The translations under genes and the position numbers were made by a program. From JAJPHW01 sp963799065 (GTDB taxonomy: Bacteria > Acidobacteriota > Terriglobia > Terriglobales > Acidobacteriaceae), in NCBI GenBank assembly GCA_963799065.1, contig CAWCVJ010000001.1, positions 2,232,001-2,296,000 on the forward strand: a stretch of 64,000 nt of DNA, written 5' to 3'. Within the stretch, counting starts at the first letter, position 1. Every line of letters begins with the position of its first letter. Below the pieces are notes generated by a model that did no database searches, was not told the origin of the DNA, and worked only from the letters and a program-made list of their open reading frames with translations. Below are positions 36,501-45,016 of this stretch, in pieces.

Positions 36501-37170
36501 TACCCGTCGGGTAGGGCGGAGCGGGATTCGCGCTCCCGCCGTTCACCGCATTGCCGAGGCCATTCTGTCCCTGAGTCGTGAGCTCCTGGTTTCCGTAAGG
36601 AGAGTAACGATAAAAATAGCAATCAAGATCACTTTGATGCTGTAGCCAGTAGGTCTCCTCTTGTGTTGGAGGAGATTGGGTTAGATCGCTGGGAGAAGCC
36701 GGTCTGGTTGCATCTTCCGATTTAAGGCTAGATGGGGGACAACGCGGAGTCTTCGCCAGCTCTTCCAACGTTGGCTTGGCGCGCACATAAAACCGATCCT
36801 GTATCTCACGGGTTGCGACAACACGAACGTTGTCATCGTCCCGGATGAGCGTAAACAACGCATCATCCGTTAACTCTTTTGGGTTAAGCAGTCTGCCCTG
36901 TGCAAAGGCATTCCGTACCAGCGCTTTCTTCACCTGCAGGAGGAGGCCCGGCTCACGACGTAGGATAACCAAGATTCGCTCTGGCGAGAGAGAGACCATC
37001 TCTTCCGCGGATTTCTCCGCGCGGGAGTCGGACTGGTCAACTGCGTTTTTGCGATCGTAGTAAGAAGACGGCTGTTGAGCCGTTCCGTAGGCGGCGATCA
37101 GAAACACCGTCGAAGTAGCAACAACAAGACGATACCAACGGGTTCTAACCGACGAAATACCTAGAGTCAT
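33550..37170 (-). CDS. SLBB-domain polysaccharide export protein (Wza-like), very large
   Basis: 1206 residues; Wza is about 380. A Sec signal (TSTVFLIAAYGTAQ) is followed by a 200-residue Pro/Tyr/Gln/Ser-rich linker with YPxSQYP repeats (about residues 220-250) and then a poly_export domain (YVVGPGDGLSVQLSGAVSRR, residues 430-540). After it come about six SLBB-type beta-grasp units, each with a G(E/D)V.RPG.Y core (for example VYVVGDVERPGAY, VTVEGEVERPGKYAL). There is no lipobox cysteine. It would form the periplasmic or outer-membrane conduit for the polymer. It is the promoter-proximal gene of the minus-strand cluster, and its ATG has GAGG 4 bases upstream. Confidence 0.9.
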   Translation of the reverse strand: MTLGISSVRTRWYRLVVATSTVFLIAAYGTAQQPSSYYDRKNAVDQSDSRAEKSAEEMVSLSPERILVILRREPGLLLQVKKALVRNAFAQGRLLNPKELTDDALFTLIRDDDNVRVVATREIQDRFYVRAKPTLEELAKTPRCPPSSLKSEDATRPASPSDLTQSPPTQEETYWLQHQSDLDCYFYRYSPYGNQELTTQGQNGLGNAVNGGSANPAPPYPTGKYPDSQYPGSQYPQNQYPQSPQNPQYTDPRRQLQSTQMQMTGSGEDIDPSQDTGGISGISADNITSLLNTSGSGEVSGFGKNGPGASTGAGLSGLASQLGSSTGSSFGSLLSQQGQSFNSSQFPLQASLTNPFRQRFPTTPRLPEQPALRHRPNPYADVPSLYDLYAQYQKRSPRLERFGEDIFQEGTGNFDDLPMDLPAGPEYVVGPGDGLSVQLSGAVSRRIQVVVDREGRIALPEVGAVPVAGRSLGDVQHLVQTELRRQFHDIDADVSLGRIRAVRVYVVGDVERPGAYDVSSLSTPLNALYIAGGPTSEGSLRTLYHYRGKQLIQKVDVYDLLLHGVNAGVEHLEAGDVIKVPPLSQQVTVEGMVRRPAVYELNEETSLAEVLELAGGVLPSGTLRHIDVERIESHESRTMLRLDIPENNNVAAVNDQLDSFKVQDGDKIKISPILPFPDKTVYLDGHVSRPGKFAYREGMKVTDLIKSYNDLLPEPYKDHAEIIRLQAPDYAPQILAFNLGDALAGNDQNLLLKPFDTVRVFGRFDFEDVPVVTVTGEVRDPGDHVTNGKTSLRDAVYLAGGVTPDAQLDDAQVFHQSSDGKMEVVSVNLAMALNGNPKDNIELGPKDRVFIHKNLARTDPPIVTVEGEVERPGKYALGANMTAATLVRLAGGLKRGAYTQEADLTRYELAEGSKIASEHVNVPIALALKDDPDSDVRLRDGDVLTIRQVTGWKDLGATIKVDGEVMHPGTYGIQEGERLSSIIQRAGGFRKEAYPFGSVFEREQIKELESRNRAALIQSVQSQEAQVKLVPDQAGTDPLAKQAVVEQYQATLETLQNTPPQGRLVLHISTNLKRWANTSADIQVRDGDSIHIPKRPSVVLVDGAVFHPTGVAYRPGKSAEWYLKQAGGPNTLAEKKGIFVIRADGSVVGGSGGLFSGGVTSAALEPGDMVVVPQKVYAVSHAFQNTVQAAQIASAIAIAVFYAKGL

Positions 37171-37693
37171 GAAACCTCGACTTAATTAGGGATAGCAAAT
37201 GGAGAAGCAAGGGACAAGTGAGTTTTACAACTTCGGGGGAAGGGGCTTAAGCGGCGGATGTGGCTCCGCCCTCTCGCTTTCGGTTCGACACGTCCGAAAG
37301 CGGCGCATTCTAAGAGTCTTAGCGGAGAAACAGTCGTTCACCGCCGCGCGCTCTCAAGAACCCTGGCGCACAAACAAAGTCGCGGAGAGTGATTAAAAAT
37401 GCTCTCCGCGACTCTAGCTTCTAACCTAAGCAGACGACCTTCGACGCAGAGACCCAAAGCTATTTGCGTCTGCCGTTTGTGGATGAAACCCAATCATCAA
37501 TCGGAACTTTGGGAAATGCTATGGTAGCAGCCTGGTTAGCAGAGGTAAAGCGGAGTTAACTCTGAGGGTATCTAAAGAATCCTCCTCAAGTCGTTCGTAC
37601 CGCCTCCAGAATTTGGCAGCCCTCGTCAGCGGAACAGCGAAGAGCAACGGCGGATTCGTTACAATCGTGAAACCGAGAGAATAAATTCTAGAA
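37171..37693 (+). other. 523-base intergenic region upstream of the export operon
   Basis: No credible gene is seen; a 65-codon open frame has no recognisable product. The region must hold the promoter of the minus-strand polysaccharide operon that starts at 37170. The one structured element is a perfect 12-bp inverted repeat (listed separately at 37378). I find no -35/-10 pair convincing enough to call. The last part, before the tRNA gene, shows nothing recognisable. Confidence 0.5.
37378..37413. repeat. Perfect 12-bp inverted repeat with a 12-base loop
   Basis: Arms AGTCGCGGAGAG (37378-37389) and CTCTCCGCGACT (37402-37413) pair without mismatch around an AT-rich loop. There is no run of T after the arm on either strand, so it is not a standard intrinsic terminator. 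At about 208 bases from the start of the export gene it could be a leader hairpin or a binding site for a dimeric regulator. Confidence 0.5.
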
Positions 37694-37782
37694 GCCCGGG
37701 TGGCGAAACTGGCAGACGCACGGGACTTAAAATCCCGAGTCTCGAAAGAGACGTACCGGTTCGATTCCGGTCCCGGGCACCA
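37694..37782 (+). tRNA. tRNA-Leu (UAA anticodon)
   Basis: The acceptor stem GCCCGGG pairs with CCCGGGC, followed by discriminator A and a genomically encoded CCA. The anticodon stem CGGGA/TCCCG encloses CTTAAAA, with anticodon TAA read as UAA (Leu, UUA codons). A long variable arm (AGTCTCGAAAGAGACGT) marks it as a class II tRNA, as expected for Leu. The T-arm CCGGTTCGATTCCGG is canonical. Length with CCA is 89 bases. Confidence 0.97.
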
Positions 37783-38004
37783 CCAACTCCATCTCTTCTG
37801 TGGAATACACAAGACTCGGATCTCGATCCGGGTGCTCGAGAGAAGGCGCCGAGAGCTTCGACCTCGATTCGATTTTGGCTTGCGCCCGGCGAGGGACGAG
37901 CCTTTTAAGCGGGCGCACTGACCGCGCTCTGCCCGGAATTAAAACTCGTCCCCCGTAAATTAACCGGTCCGCCTCGCTCAACCGCATTGTTTTCCAATTC
38001 GCGT

Positions 38005-38832
38005 CTAGGGCGCGCCCACTCGCGACGATGGCGATTGCTCGGAGGTTGCACTCTTAACTCCCGCAGCCGCTTTTATGATCAAATCCGCAACTTCTTTGGG
38101 GTGGGACAGCATCGACAAGTGGCTCGCCGGAAGAACGATCGTAGTCGCTTTCATCCGGGCCGCTTCAGCCTTCTCAAGATCGGGAGGAATGGCGCGGTCG
38201 TTGGCGGAAACCACGAACCACGAGGGCTTCGTCTTCCACGCGGCGGTGGTGATGGTGGCTCCGAGCACGGAGGCATTGGTTGCTCCTTGCGTGGCCGTGA
38301 TGAGTTGCTTTTCTCGATCCGACAGATCTTGTGCGAAGTCTTCGGCGACCCCTTTCGGCGTAATCAATAGAAATCCTTGGGCGTCGGGCCGGAGCTCAGC
38401 ACCGATCGGAGTCGGGGGATAGGGCTTGCTGATGGATCCCGCAGACTCGCCATCGCCGGGCGCAAAGGCCGACACGAAAACCAGGCCGGCGACTTTCGGA
38501 TCGTTTCCCGCCTCGGAGATGATCACGCCGCCATAAGAATGCCCGACCAGAATCACGGGGCCGTCCTGCAACGCGATGGCGCGCTTGGCCGAGGCGACGT
38601 CGTCGGCCAGCGAGGTGAGAGGGTTCTGTACTGCGATCAAGTGCAATCCTTTCGCCTCAAGCAAAGGAATTACTTTGGACCAGCACGAGCCGTCGGCCCA
38701 TGCGCCGTGGACGAGAACTATATTCTTGACGGCGCTGGTTTGAGCGGACGCGCCGAGGAACGACGTGATTGCCATGAATAGCGGCGTGAGGCAGGCGAGC
38801 CAATTAAATCGAATGGTTCTTGAGATCGTCAT
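38005..38832 (-). CDS. Secreted alpha/beta hydrolase
   Basis: 275 residues with a signal peptide (LACLTPLFMAITSFLGASAQ). The alpha/beta fold shows IVLVHGAWADGSCW (oxyanion HG), VILVGHSYGGVII with the GHSYG nucleophile serine, and a late LPASHLSMLSHPKEV carrying the likely catalytic His. It is an esterase-like hydrolase of the family often linked with pyrethroid or aromatic ester hydrolysis; the true substrate is unknown. It lies on the opposite strand to the tRNA gene downstream, with no partner in an obvious operon. Confidence 0.85.
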   Translation of the reverse strand: MTISRTIRFNWLACLTPLFMAITSFLGASAQTSAVKNIVLVHGAWADGSCWSKVIPLLEAKGLHLIAVQNPLTSLADDVASAKRAIALQDGPVILVGHSYGGVIISEAGNDPKVAGLVFVSAFAPGDGESAGSISKPYPPTPIGAELRPDAQGFLLITPKGVAEDFAQDLSDREKQLITATQGATNASVLGATITTAAWKTKPSWFVVSANDRAIPPDLEKAEAARMKATTIVLPASHLSMLSHPKEVADLIIKAAAGVKSATSEQSPSSRVGAP

Positions 38833-38873
38833 TATTTTGTTCTCCAGTGTTAGCGGTTGCTACAAGCTTGCGG

Positions 38874-39134
38874 TTAACGGCCGACCGCGCTTTCGAAGGC
38901 GGAATCGAGCCGCAAAAGATCGGGTGCTATCGGTTGATCGGAGCGGGGAACTGCGCGGACGCCGCCGTCCGCGGCGCGAGTTACCTGCATGAGCTTTGAA
39001 CATTCGCCACAAAGCCAAAAATACTCGTGACGTTTTTCCCCTGTCGCCGCCATGACTTCGAAAACGAAGACTCTACCGTCGCGCAAGTACCGCAGTTCGC
39101 GCTCACAGTTCGGGTTGGCGCATTTACTTACCAT
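38874..39134 (-). CDS. Small zinc-ribbon-like protein
   Basis: 86 residues from the ATG at 39134, chosen because AAGGA stands 7 bases upstream (upstream in-frame ATGs have none). Cysteines occur in two pairs, CANPNC near the N-terminus and CGEC in the middle, spaced like a zinc ribbon of Cys4 type. No enzymatic domain is seen. A regulatory or nucleic-acid-binding role is possible, but I do not recognise the family. It lies 41 bases from the start of the alpha/beta hydrolase gene, both reading leftward. Confidence 0.6.
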   Translation of the reverse strand: MVSKCANPNCERELRYLRDGRVFVFEVMAATGEKRHEYFWLCGECSKLMQVTRAADGGVRAVPRSDQPIAPDLLRLDSAFESAVGR

Positions 39135-39461
39135 GACAATCCTTCTTTGTTTGGAGGGTTTCACATGAGTCAGTGTGCCAATAAGTTCGCACCAGCGCAT
39201 CACGGGATAGGGGCTTTTTGTCCTGCCTCTTTCGACCTAACGAGATGTAACTCGAATGAGGTACGAGTCTTCGATGAGCAAAGGAGACCATGTGGTTTCA
39301 GAAAACTTTCAGTGCTAAAATCGGATGCCATCGGGCGAGCAAGCGGGGGGATAACGACTGCTCCGATGTCCTAAATCAAAGACATAAAATCAGCCTGTTT
39401 AGAGTTCGGTTTGCACCTCGAGCTTGAGCTGCGAAAAACGATAGAACCCAAGCGGTGTCCT

Positions 39462-40541
39462 ATGAGTTTGGCGAGAAGTAGGGGGATACGATTGGCTGTA
39501 TTTGGATTCTCCCTTTTGCTTGTCGGTTGTCATTCGCAGCCCAGCGCAAATACAGCGCCGACGATCACGTTCACCAAGATTCCGCCCGCAGCGGAAGGTG
39601 GACGTGAAAAAACCGATACGATTTCCGGGCGAGTCGAAGGTGCGCATCCGGGGCAGCAGATTGTGGTGTACGCTCGCAGCGGTCCATGGTGGGTGCAGCC
39701 TTGGCCCGAACAGCCGCTCATTCCGATTCAATCGGATTCCACTTGGACAACCCCCACGCATCTGGGTTATGAATACGCCGCGCTGCTGGTTGATGCGGGA
39801 TACAAGCCTCCGCCGACGATGGACATTGCGCCCAGCCCGGGCGGTTCGGTCATTAAGGTGGAAATCGTCAAAGGCACGGGCACTGTGCAGTACGCGCGAA
39901 CCGTCCCGCTTAGTTTCAGCGGCTATGATTGGAAGGTTCGTACGATCTCGGCCGATCGCGGAGGGTTAAACAATCTGTACGATCCGGATAATGCTTGGAT
40001 CGATGCCACAGGGGCGTTGCATCTTCGGATCAAGAAAAGGGGAGACCGGTGGACGTGCGCGCAAATCGAAATGCCGAGGCCTCTGGGATACGGAACGTAT
40101 AGCTTTGTCGTCCGCGATGTTTCGCATCTGGAGCCGGCGGCGGTGCTGAGTGTGAATACGTTCGACAATTTTGGCGGCGACCAAAATTATCGCGAATTGG
40201 ACGTCGAAGTAAGCCAGTGGGGAGATGCCGGCAACAAGAACAATGCGCAAGTCGGCATACAACCGTTTTATGTTCCCGGCAATCTGGAGCGTTTTGTCAC
40301 ACCCTCAGGCAAGGTGACCTATTCGTTCCATTGGCAGTCGGGCCGCGCCGACTTCAAAATCGTCCGGGGTGCTGGGATGCGAGAAGGCGGGCCAGTAGTT
40401 TTTCAGCATTCCTTCACTTCGGGCGTACCAACCCCTGGGGATGCCGTCTTGCAAATGGCGCATTATGTTGTCGCGAGCGATAAGACTCCGCTGCAAAAAG
40501 ACAGCGAGATCGTGATCGAGAAATTTGAGTACCTTCCGTGA
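39462..40541 (+). CDS. Lipoprotein with a concanavalin-like (GH16-type) fold
   Basis: 359 residues from the ATG at 39462; an earlier ATG at 39411 would place 17 extra residues before the signal. The signal ends with the lipobox LLLVGC (Cys 23). After an N-terminal Ig-like stretch (GRVEGAHPGQQIVVYARSG) the second half shows a jelly-roll pattern: DATGALHLRIKKRG, YGTYSFVVRD, VLSVNTFDN, YRELDVEVSQWG and VTYSFHWQSGRADF. The order is like glycoside hydrolase family 16 or a related lectin, but the catalytic ExDxxE motif is not intact (ELDVEVSQWG), so binding rather than cleavage is likely. It lies 13 bases from the sensor kinase and may sense polysaccharide with it. Confidence 0.75.
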   Translation: MSLARSRGIRLAVFGFSLLLVGCHSQPSANTAPTITFTKIPPAAEGGREKTDTISGRVEGAHPGQQIVVYARSGPWWVQPWPEQPLIPIQSDSTWTTPTHLGYEYAALLVDAGYKPPPTMDIAPSPGGSVIKVEIVKGTGTVQYARTVPLSFSGYDWKVRTISADRGGLNNLYDPDNAWIDATGALHLRIKKRGDRWTCAQIEMPRPLGYGTYSFVVRDVSHLEPAAVLSVNTFDNFGGDQNYRELDVEVSQWGDAGNKNNAQVGIQPFYVPGNLERFVTPSGKVTYSFHWQSGRADFKIVRGAGMREGGPVVFQHSFTSGVPTPGDAVLQMAHYVVASDKTPLQKDSEIVIEKFEYLP

Positions 40542-40554
40542 GGGATGCGGGGCT

Positions 40555-43500
40555 ATGAGGCGACGGCGCTGGATCGCCGGGATGATCGTGGCGCTCGCGC
40601 TCGTTTTCGTTTGCGCAGCTTACGCCCTCGACCCGAATCGAATGATTCCGCAGTACGCGCGTGAGCATTGGGGCAGCGAGAACGGATTCGTCGGCGGCTC
40701 CATCAATGCGATGACGCAGACTGGGGATGGTTATCTGTGGATCGGCACGGATAAAGGGCTGGTTCGCTTCGATGGCTCCAGGTTTCAAACGTTTCCGCAA
40801 GCGGTGCCCAGTTCCCTTCCGATTGGCGCCGTTCGAGGGCTGGTCGCCGACGCGCAGGGCAATCTTTGGATCCTGCTGCGAAACACCAGAATATTGCGCT
40901 ACCACGATGGAGTGTTCGAAATCGGCCGTGAAGAGGCAGAGGTCGGAATCACGGCGATCGGGAAACGAAGAGACGGCAGCGTAGTATTCTCGTCGATCAC
41001 CGTCGGTACGCTGACTTACCGCGCGGGCAAATTTGAGAGTCTGGCTCCGCCGCAGACGGATTCGTCTGCGATCAATGCTGAAACCCCAGACGACCTTTCC
41101 ACGCGTTTGAGTTGGGCAACGGGCGTTGCGATTCATCGTCTCGCAGAACCAAACTCTCCCGTGATTGCGATGGCGGAAACCGCGGACGGAAGGGTTTGGC
41201 TCGGAACTCAAGACCGGGGGCTGTTTTACTTCAAGGATGGCAAGGTTACCTCGGCTCCGCAGGGATTGCCCGACAAGAAGGTTAATTGCATTTTGAACGA
41301 CGGAGACCAGAAACTATGGATCGGAACCGACAGGGGAATGGTGCGCTGGGACGGCAGAGCTCTTACCCAGTCCGCAGTGCCCGCCACTCTGCGGCGCGCG
41401 CAGATTCTTTCCGTCATCCGGGATCGCGACGCCAATCTTTGGGTCGGCACGCCTGACGGACTCTTGCGTTTTAATGCTGACGGTCTTTCGATCGATCAAA
41501 ATTCGCAGTCATCCTATGCCGCAGTAACTTCACTGTTTGAGGACCGCGAGGGCAATGTTTGGTCCGGTGGAGCGTCGGGTTTAGATCGCTTGCGAGACAG
41601 TCCGTTTATTTCGTACGCGAAGGCCGATGGCCTGCCCTCCGAGGGCAACGGGCCGGTTTACGTCGATAACCGACAACGAACTTGGTTCGCTCCGCTGGAA
41701 GGTGGATTGTACTGGCTCCGTGGCCAGCGAGTGGAGAGAGTCACCAACGATGGGCTTGATACCGACGTCGTCTATTCGATCACCGGAAATAAGGATGAAC
41801 TGTGGATTGGCAGGCAGCGAGGCGGACTGACTCAGCTTCGCTTTAACGGCGCATCGATCACCTCAAAGACTTACACGCAAGCTGACGGGTTGGCGCAGAA
41901 CAGTGTTTATGCAGTCGCGCAGTCGCGAGATGGAACAGTCTGGGCTGGAACCCTGAGTGGAGGATTGGCCGCCTTCCACAACGGCCAGTTCAAGATCTAC
42001 ACAGCCGCTGTCGAGATGGCCGCCAATACCGTGAATGCGATCGCGGAAGCGGGTGACGGGACGGTTTGGTTCGCCACTCCGAACGGCTTGAACTCTTTTT
42101 CTAACGACAAGATGTCAACGCTCACCGATGGATTACCTTCACGAAGCGTGAATTGCCTGCTCTCGGATTCCGGGGGAGTTCTGTGGATCGGCACGGCCAA
42201 AGGCTTGGCGTTTCTCGACTCCGGAACAGTCCGAGCGCCCGAAGGTATTCCCGTATCTTTGCACCAGCAGATATTCGGAATGGCCGAGGATAAGAATGGA
42301 TGGTTGTGGCTCTCCACCTCGAATCGCGTGTTACGGGTCGAGCGCGAGAAACTGCTGAGAGGCAATGTAAGCGATGACGACGTACGCGAATACGGTATAT
42401 CCGACGGGATGCTGGGCGTCGAAGGCGTCAAACGGCAGCAATCGGTGGTCGCCGATCCGCTGGGACGCATTTGGTTCTCCATGAACCGCGGTTTATCGGT
42501 GGTTGACTCCAGCCGCGCGGTGGTGTCTCCCGCTCCAACCCTGGTTCAGATCGAAACCATTTCCGCTGACGGCAATGCCATCGATACCAAGGGCGATATC
42601 CGCGTACCCTCTGCGCGTAAGAGAATTAGCTTCAACTATGCGGGACTGAGCTTGTCGAATCCGGGGCGCGTGCGCTATCGCTATCGCCTGGACGGTTTCG
42701 ATCACGGCTGGAGCGATCCCGTCACGACACGGGAAACCACTTACACTAATCTCAGCCCCGGCCAGTATCGCTTTCGGGTGATGGCTTCCAACAGCGACGG
42801 CTCGTGGAATGGGCCGGAGACTGTCTTTCCCTTTGAAGTCACGCCCATGTTCTGGCAGACTTGGTGGTTTCGCTTGTCGGCCTTGATGCTTTTCGCTGCC
42901 GTGGTTTCAACGGCCTATCGCTTCCGTCTTCACCAGACCGTGCGCGGGCTCAATGTGCGTTTCGAAGAACGATTGGCGGAACGCACCCGCATCGCGCAAG
43001 ATTTGCACGATACGTTGCTGCAAGGAGTGTTGAGCGCGTTCATGCAGCTTCACGTCGCTGACAGTCAACTTCCCGAAGCGTCACCTGCGAAGCCTCTGAT
43101 CGGGCGTGTGCTTCAGTTAATGACGCAGGTTGTGGACGATGGCCGGAACGCGGTGCGAGGCCTGCGATCTGGGAATAACGCTCCGCCCAGTTTCGAGCAG
43201 GCATTTTCCGGAGTTCAACAAGAACTCGCTTTCGGCGGCCACGTCGGCTTCCGCGTGATTGTCGAAGGAGAACCACGGCCAGTGCACCCGATGATTCGCG
43301 ACGAGGTGTATTTCATTGGGCGCGAGGCGCTGGCCAACGCCTTCCGTCACGCGCAAGCCACTCACGTCGAAATCGAACTGGAATATACGGCCCATGATTT
43401 CCGCGTGCTGGTGCGTGACGATGGTTGCGGCATCGATCCGCACGTGTTACGTTCGGGACGCGAAGGGCACTGGGGATTGTCGGGCATGCATGAGCGCGCG

Positions 43501-43689
43501 GAACGAATTGGGGCCAAGCTGAAAGTCTGGAGCCGCAGTCCGGGCGGGACGGAAGTCGAATTATCGGTACCGAGTCACGTGGCGTTTCGATCGGCCGCGC
43601 TCACGCCTAGAATGCCTTGGTTAACCGGATTGCTGCAAAAGAAGTCTGAAAGCGAATTGACGCAGCAGGGCAAGGATCGCCAAACATGA
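40555..43689 (+). CDS. Sensor histidine kinase with periplasmic two-component propeller
   Basis: 1044 residues from the ATG at 40555; an earlier TTG overlaps the lipoprotein. A signal/membrane segment (MIVALALVFVCAAYAL) is followed by more than a dozen propeller blades, each with an LWIGT or VWAGT type strand (LWIGTDKGLVRFDG, VWLGTQDRGLF). A Y_Y_Y domain (RYRYRLDGFDHGW) and a membrane helix (WFRLSALMLFAAVVSTAY) precede HisKA_3 (IAQDLHDTLLQG, phospho-His about 818) and HATPase_c (GREALANAFRHA, DDGCGIDP, GHWGLSGMHERA). This is the NarL-type branch of hybrid-like sensors common in soil bacteria. The propeller likely binds a carbohydrate or small ligand in the periplasm. Confidence 0.95.
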   Translation: MRRRRWIAGMIVALALVFVCAAYALDPNRMIPQYAREHWGSENGFVGGSINAMTQTGDGYLWIGTDKGLVRFDGSRFQTFPQAVPSSLPIGAVRGLVADAQGNLWILLRNTRILRYHDGVFEIGREEAEVGITAIGKRRDGSVVFSSITVGTLTYRAGKFESLAPPQTDSSAINAETPDDLSTRLSWATGVAIHRLAEPNSPVIAMAETADGRVWLGTQDRGLFYFKDGKVTSAPQGLPDKKVNCILNDGDQKLWIGTDRGMVRWDGRALTQSAVPATLRRAQILSVIRDRDANLWVGTPDGLLRFNADGLSIDQNSQSSYAAVTSLFEDREGNVWSGGASGLDRLRDSPFISYAKADGLPSEGNGPVYVDNRQRTWFAPLEGGLYWLRGQRVERVTNDGLDTDVVYSITGNKDELWIGRQRGGLTQLRFNGASITSKTYTQADGLAQNSVYAVAQSRDGTVWAGTLSGGLAAFHNGQFKIYTAAVEMAANTVNAIAEAGDGTVWFATPNGLNSFSNDKMSTLTDGLPSRSVNCLLSDSGGVLWIGTAKGLAFLDSGTVRAPEGIPVSLHQQIFGMAEDKNGWLWLSTSNRVLRVEREKLLRGNVSDDDVREYGISDGMLGVEGVKRQQSVVADPLGRIWFSMNRGLSVVDSSRAVVSPAPTLVQIETISADGNAIDTKGDIRVPSARKRISFNYAGLSLSNPGRVRYRYRLDGFDHGWSDPVTTRETTYTNLSPGQYRFRVMASNSDGSWNGPETVFPFEVTPMFWQTWWFRLSALMLFAAVVSTAYRFRLHQTVRGLNVRFEERLAERTRIAQDLHDTLLQGVLSAFMQLHVADSQLPEASPAKPLIGRVLQLMTQVVDDGRNAVRGLRSGNNAPPSFEQAFSGVQQELAFGGHVGFRVIVEGEPRPVHPMIRDEVYFIGREALANAFRHAQATHVEIELEYTAHDFRVLVRDDGCGIDPHVLRSGREGHWGLSGMHERAERIGAKLKVWSRSPGGTEVELSVPSHVAFRSAALTPRMPWLTGLLQKKSESELTQQGKDRQT

Positions 43690-44315
43690 GCGACGAGGTT
43701 CGGATAAAAGTTTTGAGCGTGGACGATCATCCCCTTCTGCGCGAGGGGATTGCGACCGTCATTAACAGTCAGCCGGATATGCAAATGATCGCGCAGGCCT
43801 CGCATGCTCAGGAAGCGATGACGCTATTTCGCAAACACAAACCCGATGTGACTTTGATGGATCTTCGCCTTCCTGGTATGAGCGGCATTGACGCCATGAT
43901 CGCCCTGCGCAAAGAGTTTCCCGAGGCTCGCGTCATCATTCTCACAACCTTCGATGGGGACGCCGATATCCAGCGCGCGCTGGCAGCGGGAGCTCGTGGG
44001 TACATGCTGAAAAGCATGCCTCCGAAAGAAATGGTGGAGGCGATTCGCCAGGTTCATGCAGGAAAGAAGCGCATTCCTGCGGAGATTGCAGCTCACCTCG
44101 CCGAACACTACAGTGAAGACGCGCTCACCGTCCGCGAGATCGAAGTGCTGCGCCAGATCGCCGGCGGCAACCGAAACCGTGATATCGCCGAAAAGCTTTT
44201 TATCTCCGAAGAAACTGTAAAAGTGCATATCAAACACATCATGGAAAAGCTGAGCGCCTCCGACCGCACTGAGGCGGTCACCATCGGTGTGCGCCGGGGG
44301 ATCATCGAACTCTGA
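43686..44315 (+). CDS. NarL/LuxR-family response regulator
   Basis: 209 residues. The receiver domain shows acidic residues DD near residue 13, phospho-acceptor Asp59 in VTLMDLRLPGMSG and the conserved Lys in YMLKSMPPKE. The DNA-binding HTH of the LuxR type follows (LTVREIEVLRQIAGG, NRDIAEKLFISEETVKVHIKHI). The ATG overlaps the stop of the sensor kinase by four bases (ATGA), so the pair is co-translated and almost certainly cognate. The target genes are not visible; the downstream stress-type cluster is the first candidate. Confidence 0.95.
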   Translation: MSDEVRIKVLSVDDHPLLREGIATVINSQPDMQMIAQASHAQEAMTLFRKHKPDVTLMDLRLPGMSGIDAMIALRKEFPEARVIILTTFDGDADIQRALAAGARGYMLKSMPPKEMVEAIRQVHAGKKRIPAEIAAHLAEHYSEDALTVREIEVLRQIAGGNRNRDIAEKLFISEETVKVHIKHIMEKLSASDRTEAVTIGVRRGIIEL

Positions 44316-44433
44316 CAGCGCTCTACATTCTGCAATAACCCCATAGTGGTATATCGAAACTCCGAGGTATAGGGATTCGCTCCACCTCGCCCAGAGCTTA
44401 GCCTAAACGTGGCTGCGGGAAGTTCGGGCCAGT

Positions 44434-44877
44434 GTGCGAGGAGGCGGTTTTCTGCAACGAATATTTTCTACCTTCCCGGGAGCATGGCCGGGCCTTGGCC
44501 TTGTGATTTTGCGGTTTGCACTGGGAGTTACGATCGCTAGCGAAGGAGTCGCTTGCCTTTCAGCCGGCCACGAATTCAAAGCGTCATCGTGGGTCGTCTG
44601 CCTTGCTGCCTTGGCCAGCGCGGCCCTGCTGCTGATTGGCTACCTTACTCCATTGGCTGGTGCGGCTGGGGGATTGCTCGGTCTGGCGAGTTTGCTTCCG
44701 CTCTTTCCTGCTTCCGCGCCGACTCTGTTCGACAACAAACTCGCGGCGTGCCTGGCGTTCGCCGTCGGCGCCGCCATCACGTGTTTGGGTCCGGGGGCTT
44801 TTTCTCTCGACGCTCGGTTTTTCGGGCGGCGCGAAATCGTCATTCCCGACACACCGCGGCCTCCCGATGTTATTTGA
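44434..44877 (+). CDS. DoxX-like small membrane protein
   Basis: 147 residues with a GTG start and four hydrophobic segments: LGLVILRFALGVTIASEGVACL, VCLAALASAALLLIGYLTPLA, GLLGLASLLPLFP and LAFAVGAAITCLG. The topology and the G.LTPLAGAA turn are those of the DoxX-like family, which are small quinone- or thiosulfate-linked or redox-associated membrane proteins of uncertain function. It is the first gene after the response regulator. The weak ribosome site makes the exact start uncertain. Confidence 0.7.
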   Translation: MRGGGFLQRIFSTFPGAWPGLGLVILRFALGVTIASEGVACLSAGHEFKASSWVVCLAALASAALLLIGYLTPLAGAAGGLLGLASLLPLFPASAPTLFDNKLAACLAFAVGAAITCLGPGAFSLDARFFGRREIVIPDTPRPPDVI

Positions 44878-45016
44878 TTTTCGGATTAGTTCCGCAATTA
44901 CCGGATCGAGGTATTCCAAAAACATTCCATTGCGTGATGCAGGTTTCTATCCGATCGGGCAAAGTAATCTGGCGAGATTGGAAATGATTCGTACCTGTAT
45001 TTTTTTGAGTTTCCCA

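Noticed and set aside
36400..36540. Short tandem DNA repeats as a possible variable-number locus
   Set aside because: They encode the YPxSQYP linker of the export protein, in frame and imperfect; no evidence of copy-number change.
37199..37396. 65-codon open frame upstream of the export gene
   Set aside because: No ribosome-binding site, no homology recognised, and it contains an arm of the inverted repeat.
37694..37782. tRNA-Leu as an integration site for a mobile island
   Set aside because: No integrase gene, no direct repeat of the tRNA 3' end found in the flanking sequence, and no mobile genes nearby.
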